Assembly: GCA_017849435.1 (NCBI GenBank)
Contig: JAFIGY010000002.1
Coordinates: 186,001-250,000, forward strand
Direction: 5' to 3'
Source of the DNA: Chitinophaga niabensis
GTDB lineage: Bacteria > Bacteroidota > Bacteroidia > Chitinophagales > Chitinophagaceae
DNA length: 64,000 nucleotides
Shown here in pieces: positions 63,309-64,000 of the stretch. The number at the start of each line of letters is the position of its first letter. Within the stretch, counting starts at the first letter, position 1. The notes under the pieces were generated by a model that did no database searches, was not told where the DNA came from, and worked only from the letters and a program-made list of their open reading frames with translations. The position numbers and the translations under genes are program-made.

Positions 63309-64000
63309 TTAATCCTGCAGATTCGCCATCCTGATGAGCTGTTGAAGGCGTAGTATCCTGATCTTTTTGCCGCTCAGATCAATCACTTTCTCCTTCTTGA
63401 ATTCGGACAGCAGACGGATAGCAGATTCTGTGGCGGTCCCCACCAGGTTGGCGATCTCTTCGCGGGAGAGGGTTACGTTGATGGTTTGATCGTCGGCTTC
63501 CAGGCCGTAGGTTTCCTTGAGCGTGAGCAGGGTTTCCGCCAGCCGCTCGCGCACGGGTTTCTGTGCAAGATGTGTGATCTTTTGTTCCGCCTTTCTCAGT
63601 TCGCTGGTGAGTATCTGCATCATGTGAAGGGAAAGTGCGGTATCCTTTTGCAGGATGTCCAGGAACACATCGCGGGGTATGAAACAAACGGCGCTGTCTT
63701 CCAGTACGGTAGCTGTTGCGGTATACGGTTCGTTGCTAATGAGCGCTTTATACCCGATGAGGTCGCCCGGCTTTACAAGACGGATGATCTGTTCCTTCCC
63801 TTCATCTCCGCTATGCGAAAGCTTCACCTTACCGGTGTTGATGCTGTAAATACCATAAGGATGCGCCCCTTCCTGGAAGATCACCTGACCTTTACGGTAT
63901 ACGGCACACTGTTTGGCTTCTGCTATTTCAGCTACATGCGCTGGCGTGGCTGTAGAAAAAATATCGCTCAGGTACTTGTTACAAAACCGGCATTCTGTTT
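63309..64000 (-). CDS. Crp/Fnr family transcriptional regulator (start outside the window)
   Basis: At least 230 residues; the frame continues through the right edge. A Cys-containing N-terminus (TECRFCNKYLSDIF) precedes a cyclic-nucleotide-binding-type beta roll (KGQVIFQEGAHPYGIYSINTGKVKLSHSG, LVKPGDLIGYKALISNEPYTA). A dimer helix and a winged helix-turn-helix follow (LSREEIANLVGTATESAIRLLSEFKKEKVIDL). The two Cys in CRFC might bind a metal or cluster, but the four-Cys set of true Fnr is not visible in what is present. Confidence 0.92.
   Translation of the reverse strand, partial: TECRFCNKYLSDIFSTATPAHVAEIAEAKQCAVYRKGQVIFQEGAHPYGIYSINTGKVKLSHSGDEGKEQIIRLVKPGDLIGYKALISNEPYTATATVLEDSAVCFIPRDVFLDILQKDTALSLHMMQILTSELRKAEQKITHLAQKPVRERLAETLLTLKETYGLEADDQTINVTLSREEIANLVGTATESAIRLLSEFKKEKVIDLSGKKIRILRLQQLIRMANLQD

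Noticed and set aside
1..64000. CRISPR arrays, insertion sequences, prophage or defence genes
   Set aside because: I saw no regularly spaced repeats, no transposase or integrase motifs and no capsid, terminase, nuclease or toxin-antitoxin families. The only repeats are those inside infB and at the hflX/Rieske junction.

Overview
The window is chromosomal DNA of a Bacteroidota bacterium, most likely from the Chitinophagaceae (Chitinophaga-like). Evidence: exact matches to the phylum-specific -7 box TAnnTTTG lie before many genes; there is a FecI/FecR/TonB-receptor unit, a DUF5686 outer-membrane protein, a DUF4834 protein, an initiation factor IF-2 with a very long low-complexity N-terminus, and many sensor kinases. 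Most of the window is ordinary core genome. I see no insertion sequence, prophage, CRISPR array or recognisable defence island.

Layout. 1-1.5 kb: AT-rich accessory genes (3' part of a serine hydrolase, a lipoprotein) next to tRNA-Asn. 1.8-7 kb: Rieske protein, hflX, secreted S9 peptidase, enoyl-CoA hydratase family protein, beta-barrel protein. 7.3-10.3 kb: a large hybrid histidine kinase. 10.3-21 kb: a potassium-uptake locus on the minus strand. It runs sigma-54 response regulator, lipoprotein, then a candidate sigma-54 promoter followed by small protein, 27-residue membrane peptide, kdpF, kdpA, kdpB, kdpC, porin, KdpD N-terminal half and a separate histidine kinase. 21-22 kb: two small stress-type proteins. 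22.5-27.8 kb: four consecutive two-component genes with a structured 550-base gap among them. 27.8-31 kb: glyoxalase-fold protein, C4-dicarboxylate transporter and aspartase (aspartate to fumarate exchange). 31-33.5 kb: sigma/anti-sigma pair, secreted DUF62 enzyme, thioesterase. 33.5-38.8 kb: alpha/beta hydrolase, SixA phosphatase, PurF-type amidotransferase, SurA-type foldase. 38.9-44 kb: rimP-nusA-infB with a terminator-like hairpin in its leader. 44-46 kb: three small membrane proteins, a HAD hydrolase and a CAT-anticodon tRNA. 46-54.4 kb: a decayed stretch, two outer-membrane proteins and the FecI-FecR-TonB receptor unit. 54.5-63 kb: S74-like tail protein, purU, proline-rich exported protein, GAF/LytS-type kinase, pheS, 3-hydroxyacyl-CoA dehydrogenase, epimerase, lipoprotein and lpxD. 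The right edge cuts a Crp/Fnr regulator.

Points that deserve a second look are: the kdp locus wired to a sigma-54 regulator in place of KdpE, with the KdpD sensor split in two; three terminators that belong to no annotated gene and may end small RNAs; a decayed tandem duplication at the hflX/Rieske junction; and four genes whose -7 box sits only 4-7 bases before the start codon, implying leaderless mRNAs. All family assignments come from reading the sequence, without database searches.
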